This document shows, piece by piece, positions 43,101-50,719 of a stretch of DNA of 54,685 bases (its first letter is position 1; each line of letters starts with the position of its first letter). Position numbers and translations under genes: made by a program. The notes beneath the pieces were generated by a model, which saw only the letters and a program-made list of their open reading frames with translations, did not search any database and was not told the DNA's origin. The stretch comes from CAZNDN01 sp964571815 (GTDB lineage: Bacteria > Fibrobacterota > Chitinivibrionia > Chitinivibrionales > WJKA01): positions 1-54,685 of the forward strand of contig CAZNDN010000012.1 of the NCBI GenBank assembly GCA_964571815.1, read 5' to 3'.

Positions 43101-44937
43101 NNNNNNNNNNNNNNNNNNNNNNNNTTTGGCCGCCGTCAGGCACGAACACGGCGAGAATGTGCCGAAGGCTGCCGCGCCATGTCCTGGCGGTCTCGACCCC
43201 TTCGGCCCCGAGCGAAACGCCGGGCCACACCCCGGCTACTTCGAATTCGCACAAGGGACCCAGAAGCGTACGTGAATCGGTCCGCTGTGTCTCCCTGATT
43301 CGCTGATCGATCCGGGCCCGGAGAACCTTGGTGGAGTCCTCCTGCGCGGTAATTTGATATGCGGCGTCAAGCGGATCCCCGTCGGGCGCCTCGAGGCGCT
43401 GAAGGAAACTGCTCTGCAGGGCCAGCGGACCCAGAAGCACTTCGGCGACGTACTGCGCGTTGGCGTCCGGGTCGGCTTCGGAGACGGCACAGGAGGCCAG
43501 CTCCGCCAGTTTGCGCGCCGAAGGCGGACGTGCGGTGGGATGCACGGCGTAGAGCACCAGCATGCGTATGAGTCGGCGCAGAAGAGCCCGGTCGGTTTCA
43601 TCCGCGGCAACATCCTCGATCACACGTTCCAAGTGCGGAACGATGTGACGGGGGAACTGGTGCATCGACGATATTTCCATGAGCCGCGGGGCAAAATGCT
43701 CGTAGATGGCATCGGGAGCCAGGAGTTCCAGGCAGTGACGATCGAGGCAGCCGCTTCCCGGCCGGGAGGGGTCGCCGGCAACGCGGGTGTGGACAAAATC
43801 CACGATGCCGCGGTGCTGTGAGAAAAGGTCGCTGAGTCCCTCAAGCAATGTCAGGGTTTCGGGATGAAGAGGGTAGACGGCGCGGAAAAGGCCGAAGTCG
43901 GCCGGAAAGGACTTGAACCGCGTGCGCAACCGATCATGGATGCGGTTGAGGTACTCACCGGATCCTTCCTTGTTCACGGCAAGTCGATGCTCGATGAGCC
44001 CGCGGATATGCACCGTTGACAAGTGAAAACGAAGCGGAAAGCGATCCTTGATCTTTTTGATGGTTACCTGGGCGATGTCGCCGGTACGCTCCACACTTTC
44101 CTGGACCGCGGCCAGGGTCCAGATCGGTCTGCCGTGAGCCTGCTCGCCCAGGAACTGCAGCATGCGGGCATCATCGTTCAACGAAGCCGACGTGGGCTTG
44201 GAGCGGAGAAACTCCGACAATTCATCCATCAGCAGCACCACCCCGTCAAACCCGGCATCACCCACGGCAGCCATGGCCCGCCGAAACAACTCCTCACGGT
44301 CGGGCATAAGCTCGTCGGGTGTGGTCAATCCCTTCCGCTGCATCACTGAGGCACCCACCGTGTAGGCGTCACGCGGATGCTCGTCGATCCACCGATCCAG
44401 CGCATCGGGCTCGACCTCCGCCGCGGAGGCCATGGCCGAGGCGAACGAAGGGTCGGCGGTGAGTTGACGAAGGTGCGCCAGGAATGCGCGAAGCGGGGAA
44501 AGGGCCGCCTGGATGCCCCGGTCGGCGAGCGCGGTCTCGATAGCGGAACAGACGATACGCTCAAGCGGCGTGGCGCCGCGGTAGTTGACAAGGGAAAGTG
44601 CGACGGGGAGCATGCGTTTCTCGAGGGCAAGCATTCGAAGGCTGCCGTGGGCGGCCGCCTTTTCCGGCAGGGTTTCCCGGGAAAGATACGCGTAGAGAAG
44701 CGCGAGAAGATGCGACTTGCCCGAGCCGAAGTCTCCCTGCAGAAAGCATCCCGCTCCGTTGGGCTTACGGAGCCGGCCGGCGAGGATATCGAGATGCCGC
44801 CCGACCTCGTCGGTAACGACGAAACTCCCGACAATCCCTTCCGCCTCGGTGCGACCCTGCTCAACCCGAATGACCGTCTGTACGGGTGGAGTGGCGACCA
44901 GATCGCCGATCGTGAGTTCTTCAAGGCGTTTTGTCAC
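40108..44937 (-). CDS. DUF6079/PglY-like P-loop ATPase fused to PglZ-like phosphatase-fold domain
   Basis: A single frame of about 1609 codons, including the N-run at 43025-43124, whose true size and frame are unproven. The N-terminus resembles DUF6079/BrxC/PglY ATPases: Walker A GDFGSGKS (68-75) in CFLQGDFGSGKSHLLALL, Walker B VVLLMDELSEFL (from 233), and TLAAVQESVE as a sensor segment. A Cys cluster, VCDCGFC near residue 1160, may bind zinc. The last 175 residues look like the alkaline-phosphatase fold used by PglZ: VVVVLDAVAPDVW (near 1440), SALDKAAHHG (near 1533) and VITADHGLSWG (near 1576) with a final FSHG, supplying Asp and His metal ligands. BREX/Pgl systems encode such ATPases and PglZ as separate proteins, so a fusion is notable. 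Its start overlaps the TPR gene by 4 bp. Confidence 0.7.
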   Translation of the reverse strand: MTKRLEELTIGDLVATPPVQTVIRVEQGRTEAEGIVGSFVVTDEVGRHLDILAGRLRKPNGAGCFLQGDFGSGKSHLLALLYAYLSRETLPEKAAAHGSLRMLALEKRMLPVALSLVNYRGATPLERIVCSAIETALADRGIQAALSPLRAFLAHLRQLTADPSFASAMASAAEVEPDALDRWIDEHPRDAYTVGASVMQRKGLTTPDELMPDREELFRRAMAAVGDAGFDGVVLLMDELSEFLRSKPTSASLNDDARMLQFLGEQAHGRPIWTLAAVQESVERTGDIAQVTIKKIKDRFPLRFHLSTVHIRGLIEHRLAVNKEGSGEYLNRIHDRLRTRFKSFPADFGLFRAVYPLHPETLTLLEGLSDLFSQHRGIVDFVHTRVAGDPSRPGSGCLDRHCLELLAPDAIYEHFAPRLMEISSMHQFPRHIVPHLERVIEDVAADETDRALLRRLIRMLVLYAVHPTARPPSARKLAELASCAVSEADPDANAQYVAEVLLGPLALQSSFLQRLEAPDGDPLDAAYQITAQEDSTKVLRARIDQRIRETQRTDSRTLLGPLCEFEVAGVWPGVSLGAEGVETARTWRGSLRHILAVFVPDGGQXXXXXXXXXXXXXXXXXXXXXXXXXXXXXXXXXXCGAAAREAVVSLVYGGRFDDASLEMRLEPAARKLQHFERLMDIAVQGLCEQRYPRFLELGLRSVPPLVQLRRVLHECIIPGSLPVRRAHERALTEPLDGAAIPLGLVELQRGSYVLAPNPSEHPLLNEIFAGISPGAPTPLGTMLHALRTGPFGLPDDLTAFVLIGLAHSGLVTLRSGNGAIPLERLQSLSLQSVQSIAPGELLPEADRHYLMENCRFLAPQGGWDTFGLRRQREAWQQLLRLEKSLRRMLEDFSHRLGEARTYSAFRAFDLEKLGSTAAALSIVLDEIRVSYGAREGLQRFLDAWRRSGLRDSNIELLKSLQRFFARWAQEFIFIDHYLRHRSVEAAGARHDRVGRPRSECAAMTAAPMERVLVDDGERLRTVFDEFRGVYAEIYARDHEAFYKAQRPAPIPRHARRGIDLLRLLATTAHLDHPPEVQQELASLETTGARTCGRDPTEALLRAPVCDCGFCIGDEPPDHARPEPAAVVEKGLNHYLRLLRTPQVLEAVAARAFALRDEDPEASRRLQSLKSALEGNTAAAPSALLGALDAATVSDLDAALAGTVPLVGRSLRNLATTLAGRRLTRQRIAEAVEEWVGDVPDNGLVVIDKDSSEKGGTDTRPFWWALFNRDLLGAQPHDLTQDEAAAAAAACEAAFPASELLSRFRRLAPPRLAEFMSREVVHTEAAAGAWRLLAHHVLRGDAGSEPLPTSSAHLDGDTADSIRTRLRALEACRSSLRRPLPYRLTSRCRGAAIAADVWATGDMSRTAYRLAETLENEASTWLKSLPPVAPLDLSDSPVVVVLDAVAPDVWIAGCEEAGLDESVQTGWLRLPCTPATLASLRVLFGIETDQDPIEALSARDIDYTSIDGTESAAAADLITLQPSMPAVVRVSALDKAAHHGTTLRLNDMPGALAGILTRHVRSLARRCNEENRRLVITADHGLSWGPAGFSHGKECVFESAVFVAEGKAFG
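43025..43124. other. Assembly gap (100 N) inside the ATPase gene
   Basis: Exactly 100 N. Frames on both sides are open and protein-like, but joining them is an assumption. Confidence 0.99.
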
Positions 44938-45908
44938 GCAGACGGCTCCATTCTCTTGCGTACGTCACGCAGCCTGCCGTACAGGGGCTTGTGCTCCGGA
45001 TGAAAGCTTTGGAGTTCGGTGTAGAACGCCTCGGCACGATGGAGTTCTGCGGCGCGCGTGCATGCACCAATGTAGGCATTGTGCTGGACAAAATTCGCAA
45101 TGTCGGTGCGAATCAGCTCCTCCAGCAGGGGTATGGCTTCCTTCTCCTTTCCGGATTTGGCCAGAAGAAACGCCTTCTTCTGCGTTGCATCGGCCCCGCC
45201 CTCTCGCGTGCGCAGTGATTCGTACTGCCTGATCGCATCATCGTGCACACCCGCCCGTCGGCACAGCGACGCGTAGATCCGGCCATAGATCGGCGGACGC
45301 GAGGGTATTCTGGCGAGTCGGCCCATCCGAACACGGACCGGTTCAAGCCCCTCGAGCGCGATCTCCGCTTCGGTCATAAGCCACAATATCTCCTTGTTGT
45401 CGGGCTCCCCGGAGAGTGCCTCCCGGCACAGCCCGACCGCTTCCCGGTGGTGCCCCAGGCCGCTTGCGGCCATTGCCTGAAACCGGATTCGCCGTGACGG
45501 GGGCAGTTGCCCGCCGGCGGCGCACGACCGGAGGCGTTCCCATTGCTTCGTTCGGGCCAGGGCTTCGCACAATCTCTCTCTCGCCCGCTGCGCCGCCCGT
45601 TCGTCGCGGTCCGCGGCCGCTTCTTCCAGAACCTCGATCGCCCCCTTGAGACGGCGCCGACCCAGAAGCGCGTCGCCCAACGCCAGAAGCGCCCACGGAT
45701 TGTGTGGTTTCAGAGTGAGGGATTTCTCCGCCGCCGCCTGCGCTTCGTTCCATGATTTCTTTCTGTTCAAAGCGACCGCCTGCTGCGTATACCAGAACGC
45801 TTCTCCCGGCCCACCCGAATCCGCCTCCCGCCGGGCAAGCGAAACGGCATCGTCCCACGCCCGACGTCGGAGAAGGTCTTTGAACTGCACAAACGACGGC
45901 GATTGCAT
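44934..45908 (-). CDS. TPR-repeat protein, first gene of the ATPase operon
   Basis: The 324-residue product from ATG 45908 (AGGAG upstream) is built of tetratricopeptide-like helical pairs: FWYTQQAVALNRKKSWNEA, AAAEKSLTLKPHNPWALLALGDALLG, HHREAVGLCREALSGEPDNKEIL and DDAIRQYESLRTREGG, with further degenerate units to the end. There is no signal peptide or membrane helix, so it is cytoplasmic. Its stop overlaps the start of the large ATPase (ATGA), implying tight stoichiometric coupling. Probable scaffold or sensor for that ATPase; the function is inferred only from this link. Confidence 0.75.
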   Translation of the reverse strand: MQSPSFVQFKDLLRRRAWDDAVSLARREADSGGPGEAFWYTQQAVALNRKKSWNEAQAAAEKSLTLKPHNPWALLALGDALLGRRRLKGAIEVLEEAAADRDERAAQRARERLCEALARTKQWERLRSCAAGGQLPPSRRIRFQAMAASGLGHHREAVGLCREALSGEPDNKEILWLMTEAEIALEGLEPVRVRMGRLARIPSRPPIYGRIYASLCRRAGVHDDAIRQYESLRTREGGADATQKKAFLLAKSGKEKEAIPLLEELIRTDIANFVQHNAYIGACTRAAELHRAEAFYTELQSFHPEHKPLYGRLRDVRKRMEPSA

Positions 45909-46115
45909 GTCGGCTCCTGCTGAATAACCCCCGTCGTGACCGGGCGCCGGGGAGTGAATCCGGAAGACGGCATTCCAAAAATACACCATTGAGCTCCGGG
46001 GAGCCCTCGGATGCCGAATCCCGCTCGCGCTTCGCCGCACTTGCCTGTGGAGGGTTGAATCGGCTATTTTGACGGGCTCTCGTGTACCTCAAACGCTTTT
46101 GACCATGGAGTCGTC

Positions 46116-47744
46116 ATGCTTACCGAACTCTCGAAGGAACAGAAGGACTGGATCAAGGAGAAAATCGATACGATGAGTCGGCGGGAAAAAATCGGCCAGG
46201 TACTGGTCATGCTTCAGGGCGAGAACAAACTGGAGGAGTATCTGGAAGAGTATCCGATCGGCGGGATGCTGGTCGGCGTGAAGTCGCCGGAGGATGCTCT
46301 GAAGATGAAGGAGTCGATAGACAAGTACAACCGCACCCACGACATTCCTTTCATTCAGGCGGCCGATCTGGAGAACGGCGCCGGGATCATCAAGGGCAGG
46401 GGCACGCCGTTTCCCGCGATCATGGCGCTGGGCGCCGTAAGTTCCGCGGAGCTTGCCCGTGAGATGGGACGCGCAACCGCGCGGGAGGCCCGGCCGTACG
46501 GAATTTCGTGGACCTACGCGCCCGTGGTTGACCTCGATTTTGACTTCAACAATTCGATGACCTACGGCAGGGCGTTCGGCCGGAGTCCGGAGCATGTTGC
46601 CCGGCTGGCGCGGGCGTTCATCGGTGGATGTCAGGAAGACGGCCTGCTTGCCTGCGCGGCCAAGCACTTTCCGGGTGACGGGTTCGATGCACGCGATCCG
46701 CACGTGGTAACTCCGGTTATCACGCTTTCGCGGGAGGAGTGGACGGCAACGTACGGTCATGTCTACCGGGAGGTCATCGACGAGGGCGTGATGTCGATCA
46801 TGACCGGTCACGTGGCACTTCCGGCATTCGACGAGGGTGAGGGGGGGTATCTGGGCCCGCCGCCGGCTACGATGAGCACTGCCCTGCAGGTGGATCTGCT
46901 CAGAGGAAAGCTGGGGTTCGACGGGTTGATCGTCTCGGATGCGGTGGATATGATCGGGTACGCTTCGCGTCTTCCCAAGCCGCAACGGGCCGTACGCACT
47001 CTCGCCGCCGGGGCCGACATTGCACTGCGCGTGGAAGAACGGGATTTTGTCTGGATCGAAGAAGCGGTGGAGCGGGGGGATCTAAGCGAGGAGCGGCTCA
47101 ACGATGCGGTCCGGCGGGTGCTGGAATTCAAGATGCGTATCGGGGCGTTCGGTGAGCAGACATTTCCGTTCGTGGATGAGGAGGGAAAGCGGCGTCACGA
47201 GGAAGTGGCGCGGACAATCTCGGAAGGGGCGATACATATTGTGCGCAACGAAGGCGGGCTGCTGCCGCTGAAACTCTCTTCGGGCGCCCGTCTGCTGAGT
47301 ATGGACCTGCAGTTTCCCGCCAGGGACGGCTCAAAGGCGGCGGGGCTGAGTGAAATCCCCGCCGCCTTGCGCGAGCGGGGGTATGAGGTCGACCACATGG
47401 TGTCGCCGCTGCATGGTGATTTCGATATCTATCCGATTATCGACAACTACGAAGCCGTGTTTGTCAATTTCAACGTTCCTCCCCGTTACGGCTGTCAGAA
47501 AATGAACAGCGCGGTGCTCGATGCGTTGTGGAACGGATGGTGGATGGATCACGGAAAAGTGGTCTTCACCTCGTTTTTCAACCCGTTCGCAATCTGGGAA
47601 GTGCCGTGGGTTCCCAACTACGTCAATGCCTTTCACAACAACCGCTGTTCCCAGCGGGCGGCCGTGAAGGTATGGCTGGGCGAAATGCCCGCCCGGGGCA
47701 AGAGCCCGGTAGGGCTGGAGGGATTTTTTGACGTGGAGGTGTGA
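46116..47744 (+). CDS. Glycoside hydrolase family 3 (NagZ-like beta-glycosidase)
   Basis: The 542-residue product matches GH3 catalytic domains. It has the N-terminal MSRREKIGQVLVM, the substrate-loop motif KHFPGDGFDARDPH (Lys183, His184) and the nucleophile Asp275 in LIVSDAVDM. KHFPG with a later D..H motif is shared with beta-N-acetylglucosaminidases (NagZ), which use a His/Asp dyad as acid/base; here DPH may play that role. A C-terminal alpha/beta domain of about 170 residues follows. No signal peptide, so probably cytoplasmic, possibly cell-wall fragment recycling or glycoside use. Substrate uncertain. Confidence 0.85.
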   Translation: MLTELSKEQKDWIKEKIDTMSRREKIGQVLVMLQGENKLEEYLEEYPIGGMLVGVKSPEDALKMKESIDKYNRTHDIPFIQAADLENGAGIIKGRGTPFPAIMALGAVSSAELAREMGRATAREARPYGISWTYAPVVDLDFDFNNSMTYGRAFGRSPEHVARLARAFIGGCQEDGLLACAAKHFPGDGFDARDPHVVTPVITLSREEWTATYGHVYREVIDEGVMSIMTGHVALPAFDEGEGGYLGPPPATMSTALQVDLLRGKLGFDGLIVSDAVDMIGYASRLPKPQRAVRTLAAGADIALRVEERDFVWIEEAVERGDLSEERLNDAVRRVLEFKMRIGAFGEQTFPFVDEEGKRRHEEVARTISEGAIHIVRNEGGLLPLKLSSGARLLSMDLQFPARDGSKAAGLSEIPAALRERGYEVDHMVSPLHGDFDIYPIIDNYEAVFVNFNVPPRYGCQKMNSAVLDALWNGWWMDHGKVVFTSFFNPFAIWEVPWVPNYVNAFHNNRCSQRAAVKVWLGEMPARGKSPVGLEGFFDVEV

Positions 47745-47895
47745 ATCGGATGAGCAGCGGGCAGAAGGCGGTTTGAAGGGCAGAGCTCAAAGGGAAAAGA
47801 ACAAGAAGAGAGGGGAGATTTGCCCTGACACTCACAACACCACCCCTGCTGCAAATCCGAACTGAGTCAGTCCCGCTGTGCGGAAGAGAATCCCC

Positions 47896-47923
47896 AATCC
47901 GCAATCGGCAATCCGCAATCGGC
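47896..47923. repeat. Two perfect 14-bp tandem copies at the glycosidase stop codon
   Basis: AATCCGCAATCGGC occurs at 47896-47909 and again at 47910-47923, ending on the stop codon of the minus-strand gene. Each unit itself contains two related halves. It looks like a small extragenic tandem repeat rather than a coding feature. Confidence 0.7.
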
Positions 47924-50346
47924 TACGGTCGAGTCAGCTCGGTGAAGAAGATCGGTTTGTCGGCCGGCAGGCGCAGTTTTGTTCCTTTGACTGTTCCCCG
48001 GTCGATCGGGCTCATTTCGAAATCGTAGAATGTGTAGTTCATCCCCGTAAGCGCCGGGCAGTGGATTTCGGCCGACACGCGCGCGACGAGCACGGGCAGG
48101 GTCCCCGTTTCCTTGATGCCGACACCGAAGAACTCGCGCGGCTCCTGCTCGGTATCCAGGGCATAGCCGGAATTGAAACTCGTGCTGACCAGCGAGAGGA
48201 TCGCACTGTCGCATTCCGTGAGCGACTTGCCGTCGGCGGCGGCAAGCGCGAATGTGACATACCGCTCCTCCGGCGTCACGGGATACGGCATGCCTTCAGG
48301 GTTGTGCACCCGCACCTTCTTGAGGATCACACCGTTGTCAAACGCGAAGCCTTCCTTGTCCGGTGTGTCAAGCTCGCCGAAAAATCCCGTGTACATGGCA
48401 ACGCCCGGTGCATCAAACGCAAGAAAGCTGTTTTTCCAGTCGTAGACGATTTGCTCGGTCGGGGCAATGGGGTTTGGTGGAAATATGCCCAGTTTGGCCT
48501 GCTCGCCGATTGCCAGGTAGCCCTGGTTCAGAAACTGCCGGAAGCGTCCCTGGTCGGGCTTGCCGTCGTCGCCGGCAAACAGCGGATGTTCGGGGTTGTC
48601 TTCGAGTTTCGGGTCGATTACCAGTTGACAACCGTAGAGAAAAGTCGTGGGCAGAAGAACGCGGTTCATCAGGCCCATAAAGCTGCCCGCATAGTCGAAG
48701 CTGTTGGGATGGTACAGGGCCTTGCGTCCGAACACGAAGGTGGTGGGGTTCTTCACCGGTTCGAGAGCCATATCGCAGAAGATCTCCGAGGCGGCCCGCA
48801 TGGCCGACAGTTGGACCTCGTCACCGCTGTAATGAAGGCTCAGAGAACTTCCCACCTCGACAGGGCGCTCGTTCGGCCGCTCCTGTGTCGCATCGGGACC
48901 CGGACCGTAGGAGTGCCAGTTGATAATGTCCCAGTCTTGAATCGATCCCAGTGCCGCCATCTCCATGGGGAATTCGGCACGGTATTTGGCTGTGGTCTTG
49001 ATCTGGGTTTCGTACACGAAGAAGGGCTTGCCCTTGATCCGATTGTGCTCCACCCAGGGTACATCCCAGCAGACCCGCGGCACGTTTTCCAGTGCCGAGT
49101 TAAAGGGGAACCGCTTATGGTCTCTCACGTGGTGCTGACCGTTGACATACGTACATTGCGTGACGGCATCGAAGCGGGAGTGAAGGTAGGTGCACTGAAT
49201 CTGGGAGCCGATTCCCGTATCGTAGAGCAGCGGACCCAGCCGGCAGCTTTTGCCCCAGGTCCTGAAGGCCTTTTCTTCCTCCTTCTTGTTGCGCAGCACC
49301 ATCCGTGTGAAAAACTCCAGCACGTCGGAGGCCCTCTGGTCCGTGAAATCTTTCCGCGCGTAGGTATCGTCGCTGCCCTTGAACGCATTCTGGATGAGCC
49401 TGTTGGGATCGTTGATCGTCGCCGGCCTGGACGCATCCCGCATGGGCGCCAGGAGAATCGTACGATGCTCGAGGGACTCTCCTTCAAGCAGGAAACCCCA
49501 GGATTTCGTCAGCCCTTGTTCGTCGTCGTACTTTTTCTCGAGGAACGTGTGCCAGTGCGAAAGAAGCTGTTCCTTGAAGAATCGCGGCAGCTTCTGCCAC
49601 TGCCCCGCGAGCATGTGCTGCACCCACCACTCTTCGTTGGCCAGCTCCCACACCACGATATTCGGATCGTCGCAGTAGCGCATCTGCGTGTACTTGTTGT
49701 AGTGCGTAGCCCGCTCCTTCATCCGCCGAAGCGCAAGCTTCTTCAACCGCGGGTCCCACCGTCGGGCGAGGTTCCTGCCGAGCCCCGTCACCTTCTTGTC
49801 CCCCGACCAGTAGTACGTCGTCCGCATGGAGTCGATCGCCGCTTTCCACGCCTCAGCCGTCTCCGGATCGTCGATCATCCCCACGTCTCGCTCCGGCTCG
49901 ACCACCCCGACATGGTTCAGGCAGGCGTGCCATACCTTGATATTGTTCTTTTTGAGCAGGTAGTACCCGTAGTCCCGCAAGTCGCTTCGTGAATTATCGC
50001 CCGGCGTGTAGTCCGGATTGTCGGCGGTGTGCCAGAGACGGTGCAGGTTGAAACCGAGATCCACCATCCGGTCGGCCATCAGCTCCAGGTCGCGTCTCGG
50101 CAGGCGCCCCTCTTTGAGCACCGGGTCCGGGAAATGCCCGATATGGCCCCAGTACCTCACGCGCTGATTGTCGACAACCAGATGATCGCCTTCGACACGG
50201 CAGTAAGCATCGTCGGAAATCTTCTCCGTATCGGTCTCCCAGGAAACCTCCGGCATGGCAAACTCTTCCCCGTGTGCCGGCATCGTCGCAAGGCACAAGG
50301 GAACGGCTATCATCACCAACCACGAATGTCGAGCCGGATCATTCAT
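47923..50346 (-). CDS. Secreted clan-A (GH5/GH42-like) glycoside hydrolase
   Basis: An 807-residue protein from ATG 50346 (GAGGAG upstream) with a signal peptide (MNDPARHSWLVMIAVPLCLA, cleavage near MPAHG). The TIM barrel is recognisable from VVDNQRVRYWGHIGHFPD and MADRMVDLGFNLHRLWH. Acid/base Glu238 is in VVWELANEEWW and the probable nucleophile Glu446 in KPFFVYETQIK, the paired glutamates of clan GH-A. The C-terminal part is beta-rich, without a recognised binding module. Such large secreted members are frequent in polysaccharide-degrading uncultured phyla. Substrate unknown. It is divergent from the HzsA-like gene. Confidence 0.8.
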   Translation of the reverse strand: MNDPARHSWLVMIAVPLCLATMPAHGEEFAMPEVSWETDTEKISDDAYCRVEGDHLVVDNQRVRYWGHIGHFPDPVLKEGRLPRRDLELMADRMVDLGFNLHRLWHTADNPDYTPGDNSRSDLRDYGYYLLKKNNIKVWHACLNHVGVVEPERDVGMIDDPETAEAWKAAIDSMRTTYYWSGDKKVTGLGRNLARRWDPRLKKLALRRMKERATHYNKYTQMRYCDDPNIVVWELANEEWWVQHMLAGQWQKLPRFFKEQLLSHWHTFLEKKYDDEQGLTKSWGFLLEGESLEHRTILLAPMRDASRPATINDPNRLIQNAFKGSDDTYARKDFTDQRASDVLEFFTRMVLRNKKEEEKAFRTWGKSCRLGPLLYDTGIGSQIQCTYLHSRFDAVTQCTYVNGQHHVRDHKRFPFNSALENVPRVCWDVPWVEHNRIKGKPFFVYETQIKTTAKYRAEFPMEMAALGSIQDWDIINWHSYGPGPDATQERPNERPVEVGSSLSLHYSGDEVQLSAMRAASEIFCDMALEPVKNPTTFVFGRKALYHPNSFDYAGSFMGLMNRVLLPTTFLYGCQLVIDPKLEDNPEHPLFAGDDGKPDQGRFRQFLNQGYLAIGEQAKLGIFPPNPIAPTEQIVYDWKNSFLAFDAPGVAMYTGFFGELDTPDKEGFAFDNGVILKKVRVHNPEGMPYPVTPEERYVTFALAAADGKSLTECDSAILSLVSTSFNSGYALDTEQEPREFFGVGIKETGTLPVLVARVSAEIHCPALTGMNYTFYDFEMSPIDRGTVKGTKLRLPADKPIFFTELTRP

Positions 50347-50364
50347 CACAGTACTCCTCGGGGT

Positions 50365-50380
50365 TGAAATTAAAATTTCA
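50365..50380 (-). promoter_or_regulatory. Inverted repeat upstream of the secreted glycosidase
   Basis: TGAAATT (50365-50371) and AATTTCA (50374-50380) are perfect inverted arms around AA, 19-34 bp before the glycosidase ATG and just upstream of its ribosome site. In a GC-rich context this A/T-rich dyad is a plausible repressor operator. Confidence 0.45.
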
Positions 50381-50719
50381 CTCACGCTTCACGGCCACAC
50401 GTACGGACTTTCATTCTCGCACCGCGGAAGGTAGCTGAATAAAATACGTATCGGAAGGGAGGGGCCACGAATGATCCGGGCCTTTCCTGGAGCAATGCGG
50501 CGAACCCGATGCCTGCATTCGCGCACTGGGCATGAAGAAACGGCCGGCTGTTTCGGTGTATAAGTCTTATAAAACTTGGCCCCAACGAAGCTCATTGATT
50601 GCTGTGTGCATCTCCGGGCCGGCCGGCTTATTATATTAAAGTACTGCAGGATGCAGAGAGAAGGAACGACTGACTTTGGCTGCATGCCAACAATGCTTTC
50701 AGTGCGGAGGGTACCGGTG
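50381..50719. other. Divergent intergenic region with a second dyad
   Basis: About 340 bp between the glycosidase and HzsA-like genes. TATAAG-T-CTTATA (50559-50571) is a perfect 6+1+6 inverted repeat. An A/T-rich patch TTATTATATTAAA near 50629-50640 is the likely -10 region of the HzsA-like gene. No coding frame is convincing. Confidence 0.45.

Noticed and set aside
47878..49992. A 704-codon plus-strand frame opposite the secreted glycosidase
   Set aside because: No recognisable domain; the minus strand has a signal peptide and clan-A catalytic motifs. Treated as a shadow.
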